This document shows, piece by piece, positions 1-10,473 of a stretch of 64,000 nucleotides of DNA (positions within the stretch are counted from its first letter, which is position 1; every line of letters begins with the position of its first letter). This DNA comes from Kribbibacterium absianum (GTDB lineage: Bacteria; Actinomycetota; Coriobacteriia; Coriobacteriales; Atopobiaceae): assembly GCF_030067705.1 (NCBI RefSeq), contig NZ_JASJEX010000003.1, forward strand, positions 248,001-312,000. Reading direction: 5' to 3'. The notes beneath the pieces are model-generated. The model was not told where the DNA came from and did not search any database. It was given only the letters and a program-made list of their open reading frames with translations. The position numbers and the translations under genes were made by a program.

Positions 1-1
1 C

Positions 2-592
2 GTCGCCCTCATCCTGCTCTGCACCTCGATGCTCGCCTGGTACCTCACCCGCGTGAACAACAAGGTCACCAAGCTCCTGTACCTGCTCTGCGTGTTCTCG
101 ATGGTCGTGCCGTTCCAGATGGTCATGTTCACCCTTTCCATGACCGCCGACCGTCTCGGCCTCAACACCCCGTGGGGCATCATGATCATCTACCTGGGCT
201 TCGGCGCGGGCCTCGCGACGTTCATGTTCTGCGGCTTCGTGAAGTCCATCCCGGTGGAGATCGAGGAGGCGGCCATGATCGACGGCTGCAGCCCCCTGCG
301 CACCTTCTTCTCCGTCGTGCTCCCGATCATGAAGCCGACGATGATCTCCACGGGCATCCTCGAGATCATGTGGGTCTGGAACGACTTCCTGCTCCCGTAC
401 CTCACGCTCGACACGAACCAGTACAAGACGATCTCCATCGTGATCCAGTACATGAAGGGTTCCTACGGGCGCGTCGACATGGGCGCGGTCATGGCGGCGC
501 TCATCATGGCCGTCATCCCGGTCGTCATCTTCTACCTGTGCTGCCAGAAGCACATCATCAAGGGCGTCGCCGCCGGCGCCGTCAAGGGCTGA
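2..592 (+). CDS. Carbohydrate ABC transporter permease, MalG type (5' end outside window)
   Basis: Inner-membrane permease subunit of a sugar importer. The reading frame is open from base 2, so only the last 196 codons are in the window. Several hydrophobic membrane segments are visible. The EAA loop that docks on the ATPase is clear (EEAAMIDGCS, about codons 88-97 of the visible part, followed by the conserved LPIMKP). Members of this family are about 280 residues, so roughly 85 residues are missing. A LacI regulator starts 13 bases downstream, and glycan-breakdown genes plus an MsmK-type ATPase follow, so a maltodextrin-like substrate is likely (inference). The partner permease and binding protein would lie upstream. 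Confidence 0.9.
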   Translation, partial: VALILLCTSMLAWYLTRVNNKVTKLLYLLCVFSMVVPFQMVMFTLSMTADRLGLNTPWGIMIIYLGFGAGLATFMFCGFVKSIPVEIEEAAMIDGCSPLRTFFSVVLPIMKPTMISTGILEIMWVWNDFLLPYLTLDTNQYKTISIVIQYMKGSYGRVDMGAVMAALIMAVIPVVIFYLCCQKHIIKGVAAGAVKG

Positions 593-605
593 TGGGAGGT
601 CGTTG

Positions 606-1655
606 ATGGACATCCGAGACATCGCGCGCCTCTCTGGGTACAGCGTTGGCACCGTGTCACGAGCCATCAACGACAAGCCCAACGTCTCCGAGAAGGCGAA
701 GGCCCGGATCCAGCAGGTGATGCGCGAGCAGGGCTACCAGCCCAACCCGAACGCCCAGCACCTGAAGCAGTCCACCCGCACCTCGATCGGCGTGCTCGTC
801 AAGGGCGCCCACAACCAGCTCTTCGCCGAGCTGGTGGAGCACGTGCAGGCCAGCCTCGGGCAGGTCGAGGAGGAGTCCCAGCTCGTGTACCTGGACGAGG
901 ACGCCGACGAGGTGGCGGAGGCCGTGCGCTACCAGAGCAGCCTGCACTTCAAGGGGATCCTGTTCCTGGGTGGCGACCCGGCGAACTTCCGGGCGGGCTT
1001 CGAGGCCATCACGATCCCGTGCCTGCTCCTGACGAACACCGCGGAGTCCATCGGCCGCGACAACCTCTCGAGCTTCACCACCGATGACGCGAAGGCCGCG
1101 GCCGAGGCCGTGGACGAGCTGGTGAGGTTCGGCCACCGTCGGATCGGCATCATCGGCGGCAACCGGCGTCCCGAGCAGATCGGCACCCTGCGCTTGCAAG
1201 GGGCCATGGACGCGCTGGAGCGGCACGGCGTGCCGTTCGAGGTCGAGCGGGACTACGAGCCCTGCCGCTTCTCGATGCGGGACGGCTACGACGCGACGAT
1301 GTGCCTGCTCCGCCGGCGCCCCGACCTCACCGCGATCTTCGCGCTCGGCGACGTGATGGCGATCGGCGCGATGCGCGCCCTTCGCGACGTCGGGCGCCCG
1401 GTCCCCGAGAGCATCTCGGTGGTCGGCTTCGACGGCATCGAGGCCTCCAAGTTCACGGTGCCCCGCCTGATGACGGTGCGCCAGGACGTGGAGGGCATCG
1501 CCGAGAAGGGCGTCGCGGCGCTGCTCGAGCGCCTCGAGGACCCTGCCAAGGAGCCCGTGCACGAGCGCGTGGGCCACACACTGCACCGCGGGGAGAGCCT
1601 GTGCCCGCCCCCGCACGACATCTATCACACACTCTACGAAGGGATGGCGAGCTGA
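606..1655 (+). CDS. LacI-family transcriptional regulator
   Basis: DNA-binding repressor for the sugar block. The N-terminus shows the LacI helix-turn-helix and hinge (DIARLSGYSVGTVSRAIND, residues 3-21). A periplasmic-binding-like effector domain follows, with typical late motifs such as VVGFDGIEASKF. The length of 349 residues is normal. The ATG at 606 is preferred because GGGAGGT lies at 594-600; an in-frame TTG is immediately before it. The gene sits between the permease and malQ, and its stop overlaps the malQ start (TGATG), so it is probably co-transcribed and autoregulated. The inducer cannot be read from sequence; maltose or maltodextrin is the likely class from context. Confidence 0.9.
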   Translation: MDIRDIARLSGYSVGTVSRAINDKPNVSEKAKARIQQVMREQGYQPNPNAQHLKQSTRTSIGVLVKGAHNQLFAELVEHVQASLGQVEEESQLVYLDEDADEVAEAVRYQSSLHFKGILFLGGDPANFRAGFEAITIPCLLLTNTAESIGRDNLSSFTTDDAKAAAEAVDELVRFGHRRIGIIGGNRRPEQIGTLRLQGAMDALERHGVPFEVERDYEPCRFSMRDGYDATMCLLRRRPDLTAIFALGDVMAIGAMRALRDVGRPVPESISVVGFDGIEASKFTVPRLMTVRQDVEGIAEKGVAALLERLEDPAKEPVHERVGHTLHRGESLCPPPHDIYHTLYEGMAS

Positions 1656-3220
1656 TGACCAAACGTGCCGCAGGTGTCCTGCTGCCTGTCACGTCTCTGC
1701 CGTCGTCCTATGGCGTTGGCACGATGGGGGCGGCGGCCCGTGAGTTCGTGGACTTCCTCGCCGCGGCGGACCAGGCGTACTGGCAGATGCTGCCGGTGGG
1801 GCCGACGAGCTACGGGGACTCGCCCTACCAGTCCTTCTCGTCCTACGCGGGCAATCCCTACCTGATCGACCTCGACGACCTTGCGGCCGAGGGACTGCTC
1901 GACGCCGAGGACTACCAGGGCATTGCGTGGGGCGCTGAGCCGGGGCGCGTGGATTACGGCCGCCTCTATCGCGAGCGCACGGGCGTGCTCGCCCAGGCCG
2001 TGAACCGCCTGCTGCTCTCCGAGCAGGCCGACGACTTCGCGCTCTGGTGCGAGGCCGAGGCCTCATGGCTCGACGACTACGCCCTCTTCATGGCGCTCAA
2101 GGATCGGCACGAGGGGCGCCCGTGGTGGGAGTGGCCCTGCGAGTTCCAGCGGCGTGACCCGGACGCGCTGGAGGCGGCCTCCGAGGAGCTCGCCTGCCAG
2201 GTGGGGTTCTGGAAGGGCGTGCAGTTCCTCTTCTACAGCCAGTGGAACGACCTGCGCGACTACGCCCACTCCCGGGGCATCGAGATCATCGGCGACATGC
2301 CCATCTATGTCGCCCGCGACTCCGCGGACGTCTGGGCGCACCCGCAGGAGTTCCAGCTGGACGAGACGCTGACCCCCACCGACGTGGCCGGCTGCCCGCC
2401 GGACGGCTTCTCCGCGACGGGTCAGCTGTGGGGCAACCCGCTCTTCGACTGGGACGCCATGGAGGAGAACGGCTACGAGTGGTTCGTCGGCCGCACGGCG
2501 CACATGTTCCGCCTGTTCGACGTGCTGCGCATCGATCACTTCCGCGGCTTCGACACCTACTACGCGGTGCCCTTTGGCGACGACGACGCCTGCGACGGCG
2601 AGTGGCGCCAGGGGCCCGGCATGAGGCTCTTCCACGCCATCCGCGAGCAGCTCGGCGACCAGCGCATCATCGCCGAGGACCTCGGCTTCCTCACGGACAC
2701 CGTGAAGCAGCTGCTGGCCGACTCCGGCTACCCCGGCATGAAGGTGCTCGAGTTCGCCTTCGACAGCCGTGACGGCGGCGGCCGCGGCTACCAGCCCCAC
2801 AACATCCCGAGCCACTCCGTCGCGTACGTGGGGACCCACGACAACCCCACGGCCCTCGGCTGGTTCGAGGAGGCCGAGCTCGAGGACGCCGCGTACGCCA
2901 AGGCATACCTCGGCCTCAACGAGGACGAGGGCTACCACTGGGGCATGATGCGCGGCATCTGGGCGAGCCCCGCGGACCTTGCGGTGGTGCAGGCCCAGGA
3001 CCTGCTCGGACTCGGCTCCGAGGGCCGCATGAACGTGCCGTCGACCCTCGGCGGCAACTGGACCTGGCGCCTGTTGCCGGGCCAGTTGGACGACGAACTG
3101 GCGGCGAAGGTCGCCCGTTGCATGGATCTGTACGAGCGCGCCCCTCTCGCCGTCGACGAGGACGCCGATGGCGAGCGCGCAGTCGAGGACGACCTCGACG
3201 CCCACGGGAAGGTGGCCTAG
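1655..3220 (+). CDS. malQ: 4-alpha-glucanotransferase (amylomaltase)
   Basis: Cytoplasmic GH77 enzyme that transfers maltodextrin segments between glucan chains, making longer chains for phosphorolysis. The protein starts GVLLPVTSLPSSYGVG, a family signature, and contains LRIDHFRGFD and IIAEDLG, which carry conserved catalytic-region Asp and Glu residues. Length is 521 residues, near the family norm. The start at 1655 overlaps the regulator stop by one base and has AAGGGA upstream. A longer open frame reaches back to 1301 but runs through the regulator gene. The phosphorylase begins directly after its stop. Together MalQ and the phosphorylase form the classical maltodextrin route to glucose and glucose-1-phosphate. 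Confidence 0.95.
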   Translation: MTKRAAGVLLPVTSLPSSYGVGTMGAAAREFVDFLAAADQAYWQMLPVGPTSYGDSPYQSFSSYAGNPYLIDLDDLAAEGLLDAEDYQGIAWGAEPGRVDYGRLYRERTGVLAQAVNRLLLSEQADDFALWCEAEASWLDDYALFMALKDRHEGRPWWEWPCEFQRRDPDALEAASEELACQVGFWKGVQFLFYSQWNDLRDYAHSRGIEIIGDMPIYVARDSADVWAHPQEFQLDETLTPTDVAGCPPDGFSATGQLWGNPLFDWDAMEENGYEWFVGRTAHMFRLFDVLRIDHFRGFDTYYAVPFGDDDACDGEWRQGPGMRLFHAIREQLGDQRIIAEDLGFLTDTVKQLLADSGYPGMKVLEFAFDSRDGGGRGYQPHNIPSHSVAYVGTHDNPTALGWFEEAELEDAAYAKAYLGLNEDEGYHWGMMRGIWASPADLAVVQAQDLLGLGSEGRMNVPSTLGGNWTWRLLPGQLDDELAAKVARCMDLYERAPLAVDEDADGERAVEDDLDAHGKVA

Positions 3221-5491
3221 TTGAAGGATCTGAACGTCATCGTCGAGCGCGAGCTGGCGAACGTGGAGGGCGAGCCCACCGCCCAGCAGCTGATAGAGGC
3301 CTTGATGGTCGCCGTGCGCGAGCTGCAGGGCGACCTGGAGCCGGCGAAGGGGGAGCGCAAGCTCTACTACTTCTCCGCCGAGTTCCTGATGGGCCGTCTG
3401 CTGCGGGCCAACCTCATCAACCTCGGCCTTCTGGACGAGGCCGAGGCGCTGCTCGCCGGCTATGGCACGACGCTCGCCGAGGTGGAGGAGGCCGAGCCCG
3501 AGCCGTCCCTCGGCAACGGCGGCCTCGGCCGTCTGGCCGCGTGCTTCCTCGACTCCATCGCGTCGCTCGGGCTGCCCGGCGACGGCGTGGGCCTGAACTA
3601 CCACTACGGGCTGTTCCGCCAGGACCTGTCCCACGGCATCCAGGAGGAGCACGCCGACCCCTGGATCGCCCCGCAGTCCTGGCTCGTGGACACCGGCCGC
3701 GCGTTCTGGGTGCAGCTGCGCGGCCAGCACCTGCTCGCCAAGGTCTACGACGTGCAGATCCCCGGTTACCAGAACGGCGTCTGCAACCAGCTGCACCTCT
3801 TCGACGTCGAGAACCCCGCCGAGCCTCCCGCGGAGGGCATCGACTTCGACAAGCAGGACCTCGCCGGCAACCTGACGAGCTTCCTCTATCCGGACGACTC
3901 CGACGACGCCGGGCGCATCCTCCGCGTCTGCCAGCAGTACTTCATGGTGTCCGCCGGCGCGCAGATGATCCTCGCGGACCTCGAGGCGGCCGGCCACGCC
4001 CTGACCGAGCTGCCCGAGCACGTCGCGATCCAGATCAACGACACGCACCCGTCGATGGTCATCCCGGAGCTGATCCGCCTGCTCACCGAGCGCGGCATCG
4101 ATTTTGGGACGGCGGTCGACCTGGTGCAGCGCACCTGCAACTACACCAACCACACGATCCTCGCGGAGGCGCTGGAGAAGTGGCCAGTCTCCTATCTGGA
4201 GACCGTGGCCCCGCAGATCGTGCCCATCATCAAGAAGCTGGACGAGCTCGCGCGCGAGCGCACGGACAACCCCGGCCTCTCGATCTGGGACGCCAACGAC
4301 ACCATCCACATGGCCCACATGGACGTGCACTTCGCGTCCAAGGTCAACGGCGTCGCCGAGCTGCACACCGAGATCCTCGAGACCTCGACCATGAAGGACT
4401 TCTACGACCTCTATCCCGAGAAGTTCACCAACAAGACCAACGGCGTCACCTTCCGCCGCTGGCTCATGGGGTGCAACGAGCCGCTCGCCCAGATGCTCGA
4501 CGACACGATCGGCTGCGCCTGGCGTACGGACGCGAACGCCCTCGAGGACCTCGTGCAGCACGTGGACGAGGAGGAGCTGCAGAACCGCTTCCTCGGCGTG
4601 AAGTACCACCGCAAGGAGGAGCTCGCGAAGTGGCTGAAGGACACCCAGGGCGTCGACGTGAACCCTGACGCTGTGTTCGACGTCCAGATCAAGCGGCTGC
4701 ACCAGTACAAGCGCCAGCAGATGAACGCGCTCTACGCCATCTGGAAGTACCGTCAGATCAAGGCCGGCGTCAAGCCCGCGCGCCCGCTCGTGATGATCTT
4801 CGGCGCCAAGGCCGCCCCGGCCTACACGCTCGCGAAGGACACGATCCACCTGCTCTGCCTGCTGTCCGAGCTCTTCGCGAACGACCCCGAGGTCGCCCCG
4901 TACCTGCAGATCGTGGCGGTCGAGAACTACAATGTGTCGGCCGCCGAGCACGTGATCCCGGCCGCGGACATCTCCGAGCAGATCTCTCTGGCCTCCAAGG
5001 AGGCGAGCGGCACCTCCAACATGAAGCTCATGGCCAACGGCGCCGTGACGCTCGGCACGATGGACGGCGCCAACGTGGAGATCGTCGAGCGCGCCGGCGA
5101 GGAGAACGCCTACATCTTCGGGCGCTCCTCGGAGGACGTCATCGACCTGTACGACACCGGATCCTATCACCCGTGGGACTACTGGCGCGACCCGGAGGTG
5201 GAGCCGCTCGTGGACTTCGTCGTGAGCCCCGAGCTCCTGAGCACAGGGGATCCCGCCTCGCTGTCCCGCCTCTACAAGGACTTCATCGCTGCTGATTACT
5301 TCATGGCGTTGCTCGACGTGAAGGACTACATCAGCACCAAGGAGCGCTGCTTGGCCGATTATGAGAATCGGAACGCCTGGGCGCGCAAGGCGCTGATGAA
5401 CATCGCGCGCTCCGGGCACTTCTCGTCCGACCGGACCATCGCAGAGTACGACCGAGACATTTGGCATGTGAACCCGGAGCTGGGCCAGTAG
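3221..5491 (+). CDS. glgP: Glycogen/maltodextrin phosphorylase
   Basis: Cytoplasmic GT35 enzyme that releases glucose-1-phosphate from alpha-1,4-glucans. The pyridoxal-phosphate region is intact ([16 protein letters not shown]; the Schiff-base lysine is about residue 602), and [12 protein letters not shown] near residue 97 is conserved. Length is 756 residues, at the short end for the family and typical of bacterial maltodextrin phosphorylases. It starts with TTG directly after the malQ TAG; GGAAGGTGG about ten bases upstream supports that start. The context with malQ and a sugar importer suggests imported maltodextrin as substrate; glycogen is equally possible chemically. Confidence 0.95.
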   Translation: MKDLNVIVERELANVEGEPTAQQLIEALMVAVRELQGDLEPAKGERKLYYFSAEFLMGRLLRANLINLGLLDEAEALLAGYGTTLAEVEEAEPEPSLGNGGLGRLAACFLDSIASLGLPGDGVGLNYHYGLFRQDLSHGIQEEHADPWIAPQSWLVDTGRAFWVQLRGQHLLAKVYDVQIPGYQNGVCNQLHLFDVENPAEPPAEGIDFDKQDLAGNLTSFLYPDDSDDAGRILRVCQQYFMVSAGAQMILADLEAAGHALTELPEHVAIQINDTHPSMVIPELIRLLTERGIDFGTAVDLVQRTCNYTNHTILAEALEKWPVSYLETVAPQIVPIIKKLDELARERTDNPGLSIWDANDTIHMAHMDVHFASKVNGVAELHTEILETSTMKDFYDLYPEKFTNKTNGVTFRRWLMGCNEPLAQMLDDTIGCAWRTDANALEDLVQHVDEEELQNRFLGVKYHRKEELAKWLKDTQGVDVNPDAVFDVQIKRLHQYKRQQMNALYAIWKYRQIKAGVKPARPLVMIFGAKAAPAYTLAKDTIHLLCLLSELFANDPEVAPYLQIVAVENYNVSAAEHVIPAADISEQISLASKEASGTSNMKLMANGAVTLGTMDGANVEIVERAGEENAYIFGRSSEDVIDLYDTGSYHPWDYWRDPEVEPLVDFVVSPELLSTGDPASLSRLYKDFIAADYFMALLDVKDYISTKERCLADYENRNAWARKALMNIARSGHFSSDRTIAEYDRDIWHVNPELGQ

Positions 5492-5526
5492 GGCCGGAGC
5501 CTCCAGAACAAGAAAGGACGTGCACC

Positions 5527-6723
<1,197 letters not shown>

Positions 6724-6750
6724 GCACCCGCGCGACACTGCTTGCCGGAA

Positions 6751-6786
6751 GGCGCTCTGACCCATGTGGGTCGGGGCGTCTTTTCT
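6751..6786 (+). terminator. Rho-independent terminator after msmK
   Basis: A 13-bp stem (arms 6751-6763 and 6768-6780, including three G-T pairs) with a four-base loop is followed by TTTTCTT. It closes the carbohydrate operon. Confidence 0.8.
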
Positions 6787-6910
6787 TGTCGTCCTATCAT
6801 GGCCGGTGTGCCGTCGGCACAGGGCGCCCCGCTCGTCGAGAGCGTGCGTCCCAAGGGGTCCGGCGGAATGGGTAGCAACTTCCACAGGCGACAAGGAGGG
6901 CACTGGGCGC

Positions 6911-8089
6911 ATGGCGAAACGGGCGCGGAGCACCAAGAGGACGCGGGGGCGTGCGAGCGTTCGCACGGGTGTCGGCGAGGTCGCGCTGCCGGCCCTCGAC
7001 ACCTTGGCCGATATGCCCACGTGGGGAGACGTGGTGCCCGACGACGCCCAGGTAGAGGCCTTCGAGCGGTTCCAAGCGGGCGCTCCGGAGAACGGCGAGG
7101 AGCTGCACCTGGGCTGTGTGGTCCGGCTCGACCGCGGCTTTCCGGCGGTGCTCTTCGAGTGCGGCGTCGTGCGCGCGGAGCATGCGGTGTCCTTCGCCAA
7201 GGAGGCCGGCGAGAAACCGGCGGTGGGCGACTGGGTGGCCCTGCGCGCCCCGGAGGCCCACGACAAGGGGCTGATCGAGGCGGTGCTGCCGCGGCGGTCG
7301 GACATTGCGCGGTGGCGCGGCGGCGCCCGCGGGGACCGTCAGACCTTGGCGGCCAATGTGGACGTGGTGCTCGTGGCCCAGCCGTTGGGGGAGCGTGGGC
7401 TGTCGCTGGACCGGCTCGCCCGCTCGGCCGTCATCGCGCGAGACAGCGGGTGCGACGTGGCCGTGGTGCTCACGAAGGCGGACCGCGTGGCGCCGCGCGA
7501 TGTGGCGGCAGCCGTTGGGTCCGTGCGGCTCGTGCTGGGGGACGTGCCGGTGGCGGTGCTCGGCGGTCTCGGGAAGGGCGACGACGCGGGCGACCAGGCG
7601 CGGGCCGCCGAGCAGGTCGGTGCGGGCTTCGGACCCGAGGCCGTGGCTGCGCTCGTGCCGGAGCGCACGGTGGCCATGGTGCTCGGCGAGTCCGGTGTGG
7701 GGAAGTCGACCCTGTTGAACGCGATGCTCGGCCACGACGCCCTTGAGACGGGCGCCGTGCGCGGACGCGACGACGCCGGGCGCCACACCACGGTGACACG
7801 CCGCATGGTCAAATTGCCGGGGAGGGGCGTCGTGATCGACTGCCCCGGGCTTCGGAGCCTGCCGTTGGTGGGGCACGAGCGTGGGCTCGCCCGCGTGTTC
7901 CCGAGGATCGTCGAGGCTGCTCAGGGGTGCCGCTTCAACGACTGCACCCATGAGCACGAGCCCGGGTGCGCAGTGGCGGAGGCGCAGGCGGAGGGGCGGT
8001 TCTCGACGGAGGCGCTCGACGCGTACCGGGCGCTCGCCCGCGAGATGCGCGATTCTGCGGAGACGCTCGATCCGGACGTGCGGTTGTAA
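6911..8089 (+). CDS. rsgA: Ribosome small-subunit-dependent GTPase
   Basis: Late 30S assembly GTPase. The G motifs are circularly permuted as expected: TKAD at 188-191 comes before the P-loop GESGVGKST at 259-267 and DCPG at 310-313. An N-terminal OB-like domain and the C-terminal zinc knuckle (C340, C345, H347, C353) are present. Length is 392 residues; the family is usually 290-360, and the extra length is a basic N-terminal tail. The ATG at 6911 is chosen because GGAGGG lies ten bases upstream; the frame is open back to 6764, through the preceding terminator. It is not linked functionally to either neighbouring block. Confidence 0.92.
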   Translation: MAKRARSTKRTRGRASVRTGVGEVALPALDTLADMPTWGDVVPDDAQVEAFERFQAGAPENGEELHLGCVVRLDRGFPAVLFECGVVRAEHAVSFAKEAGEKPAVGDWVALRAPEAHDKGLIEAVLPRRSDIARWRGGARGDRQTLAANVDVVLVAQPLGERGLSLDRLARSAVIARDSGCDVAVVLTKADRVAPRDVAAAVGSVRLVLGDVPVAVLGGLGKGDDAGDQARAAEQVGAGFGPEAVAALVPERTVAMVLGESGVGKSTLLNAMLGHDALETGAVRGRDDAGRHTTVTRRMVKLPGRGVVIDCPGLRSLPLVGHERGLARVFPRIVEAAQGCRFNDCTHEHEPGCAVAEAQAEGRFSTEALDAYRALAREMRDSAETLDPDVRL

Positions 8090-8344
8090 GGAACGGCGGG
8101 CGTCGCTCCGGTGGCCCTCTTGTGAACCGAGGCAACCAGTGGCCTGTCTGTCCGTTGTTCGAGCGAAGTTCGTTTGAGCCCCGCCACCTGCGGGGCCAGT
8201 TTTCGGGGCCGGAAATCTGACCCTTCCCGTGACAGCTTGTGAGTGACGGCCCCTGTCGATGTGATCGGCAGGGGCCGCTCGCCTTTCAGGATGGGTCTCA
8301 CGGCAGGCGCACGGGGCGCCCGCCCCGGGGCCTCGGGAGGCGGC

Positions 8345-9064
8345 ATGAAGCGACGGTTTCGACTGCTCCTGGCCGCGGCCTTCGGGGCGCTCGCCGTGGT
8401 GCTCGGCATCGCGTACGGCGACTCGGTGCGTGCCGAGGCGGAGAGCGAGCGCGCCGCCGCCATGGAGCGCTACGGGGGCGAGACCGCCCCTGTGCTGGTG
8501 GCCACCGAGGCCCTCGAGACGGGCGCCGTGCTCGGCACGGCCTCGCTCGAGGTGCGGACATGGCCGTCGGAGCTCGTGCCGGACGGCGCGCTCGGCTCGG
8601 TGGAGGACGCGCTCGGGGAGTCGCTCGCGCACCCGTTGAGCGCCGGCGCGGCCGTGACGGAGACCGTTCTGGCATCCCACCAAGAGGGGCTCTCGGTGCC
8701 GTCGGGCCATGCCGCGCTGACGGTGGCTGTGGGCGAGCGTACCGGCGTGTCCGGGGACGTGGCCGCGGGCACCGTGCTCGCGGCCTATCGGGTGCAGGAC
8801 GGCGCGTGCCGGCTCATCTGCGGGTCGGCGCGGGTGCTGGCTGCCGCGGGCGACAGCCTGACGGTCGCAGTCCCCGCCGAGAACGTGGGCGCGACCGTCA
8901 CGGCAGCGAGCGATGGCTCGCTCCGTCTCGTGGTGCCGGCAGCCGACGTGGACGCGCTCGACACGGGCGCGGCGGCCGGCGACGTGCTCCCTGCCGACGA
9001 GGGCGCGGGCGGCGCGCCTGGCGGAGGCGAGACAAGCCCGGTGAAGAGTGCCGGGCGCTCCTGA
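8345..9064 (+). CDS. cpaB: Flp pilus assembly protein CpaB/RcpC-like
   Basis: Tad pilus factor with one N-terminal membrane segment (LLLAAAFGALAVVLGIAYG, residues 6-24) and an SAF-like domain, (for example PVLVATEALETGAVLGTASLEVRTWP). In known Tad systems CpaB acts at the outer face of the membrane and helps pilus assembly. Length is 239 residues. The ATG at 8345 has GGGAGG just upstream; an open frame back to 8243 runs through a GC-rich hairpin. It is the first gene of the Tad locus, followed 26 bases later by tadZ. Identification rests on the SAF-type pattern and the position. Confidence 0.75.
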   Translation: MKRRFRLLLAAAFGALAVVLGIAYGDSVRAEAESERAAAMERYGGETAPVLVATEALETGAVLGTASLEVRTWPSELVPDGALGSVEDALGESLAHPLSAGAAVTETVLASHQEGLSVPSGHAALTVAVGERTGVSGDVAAGTVLAAYRVQDGACRLICGSARVLAAAGDSLTVAVPAENVGATVTAASDGSLRLVVPAADVDALDTGAAAGDVLPADEGAGGAPGGGETSPVKSAGRS

Positions 9065-9090
9065 GAATTCGAGAAAGAGGGAGGCGCGGC

Positions 9091-10473
9091 ATGGCGCGGA
9101 ACTGGTTCGTCCACTGCGGGGTTGAGCAACGACCGGCGATGGAGGCGTGCGTGAGGCACCTCGACCCGCAAGGTCGGGCCGTCTTTGTGGACGAGGCCCA
9201 AGGGCTGCGCTCCCTCGTGAGGACAGTGCCCGCGGGCAGCTGCTGCGTGGCCGTGGGGGACGGGGCGGAGCTCGACCCCGCCAATCTGGCGGCCGCCGTC
9301 GCGGCCGACGGGCACGCGGCCGAGGTGGTCGTGGCCACCGAGCGGCCGGACGCTTCGATGCGGGCCCGGGCGTTGCGCGGCGGAGCCACGCGCGTGGTGT
9401 ACCTGCAGGCCGCGGGATCGCAGGCCGGTCTGACCGACGAGAGGCCGCGGGTCGCAGCGGGCGCCCCCGAGGCGCCGGAGCCCGAGCGGCCGCATGGGGA
9501 GGGAGACCCTGTCCTGCCGGCTCCCGGCGCCGGGGGTGCGTCCCTCAGCCTCGTGCCCGCGACTGCGCGGGTGCCCAAGGATGACGAACCCCAAGGTCAC
9601 AGAGTTGTCGAGCCCGTGAGCTCAAACGACGTGCCCGGCCAGCGGCTTCGGGACGGCGAGGGGCCGTGCCTCGTGTTGGCGAGCGCCCGAGGGGGCGTGG
9701 GCAAGTCCTCGATCGCGGCGATGATGGCGCTCGAGGCGGCCTCCTGGGGCATGGACGTGGCCCTCGTGGACCTCGACCTGGCCTTTGGCGACATCTACGA
9801 CTTCTTCGGCCTCGATGGGCCGGCAGACCTCACGCCCCTCTCGCACGGGTGGGATCCGGTGGCGCTCGACGCGGCGGGGAAGGTCGCGGCGCCCCATGTG
9901 ACGTTGTACGGGCCCTGCCTGCGCCCGGAGTTCGCGGAGACCGTGACGCCCCATGTTGGCGAGGTTCTCGCGCACCTCAAGCGACGCCACGGCCTCGTGG
10001 TGGTGGACGGCTCGACCACGTGGAGCGACTCGCTGGCCCAGGCGGCCCAGTGCTGCGACCGGCTCCTTCTCGTCTCGGACGAGCGTGCCGGTGCCGTGGG
10101 GTCGCTCGCCAAGGCGGCGTCTCTCGCTGGACGGCTCGGGGTGGCGCAGGCGCGGCTCGTGCGGCTCATGAACCGGTGCGATCCCAAAGGCCGCGATGAG
10201 GGCTTCCTCGTCCGCGCCGCCGAGGGGTTCGAGGGCGCCCGCACCCATCGAGTGCTCGAGGGCGGTTTCGACGTGAGCGAGCTGCTCGCCACCGGGCATG
10301 CGGCGGAGCTCGTGGAGCTGGACGAGGAGTTCTCCCGCTCCTGTCGCGCGGCGTTGGCGAAGGTGCTCGCGGACCTGGGGCGGCTGCCGGACGCGCCCGA
10401 GGCGCGGGAGTCGCGCGACCTGGCGGTGGTGAGGCGCGGCCGGCTGTTCCGGTTCGCGAAGGAGGCGGTGTAG
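9091..10473 (+). CDS. tadZ: Tad pilus localisation ATPase, TadZ/CpaE-like
   Basis: MinD/ParA-type P-loop ATPase with a receiver-like N-terminal domain (about residues 1-120) and a disordered proline-rich linker. The deviant Walker A motif is SARGGVGKSS at about residues 198-207. TadZ proteins place the Tad secretion machine in the cell. Length is 460 residues. The ATG at 9091 follows GAGGGAGG. The stop at 10471-10473 abuts the tadA start, so translation is probably coupled. Confidence 0.85.
   Translation: MARNWFVHCGVEQRPAMEACVRHLDPQGRAVFVDEAQGLRSLVRTVPAGSCCVAVGDGAELDPANLAAAVAADGHAAEVVVATERPDASMRARALRGGATRVVYLQAAGSQAGLTDERPRVAAGAPEAPEPERPHGEGDPVLPAPGAGGASLSLVPATARVPKDDEPQGHRVVEPVSSNDVPGQRLRDGEGPCLVLASARGGVGKSSIAAMMALEAASWGMDVALVDLDLAFGDIYDFFGLDGPADLTPLSHGWDPVALDAAGKVAAPHVTLYGPCLRPEFAETVTPHVGEVLAHLKRRHGLVVVDGSTTWSDSLAQAAQCCDRLLLVSDERAGAVGSLAKAASLAGRLGVAQARLVRLMNRCDPKGRDEGFLVRAAEGFEGARTHRVLEGGFDVSELLATGHAAELVELDEEFSRSCRAALAKVLADLGRLPDAPEARESRDLAVVRRGRLFRFAKEAV

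Noticed and set aside
2063-5467. 1134-codon open frame on the minus strand
   Set aside because: Lies antisense to malQ and the phosphorylase; composition is GC-codon shadow and no family motif is present.
8247-8277. Hairpin before cpaB as a strong terminator
   Set aside because: The stem is good (9 bp, GC-rich) but there is no T tract, so it was not listed as a terminator.
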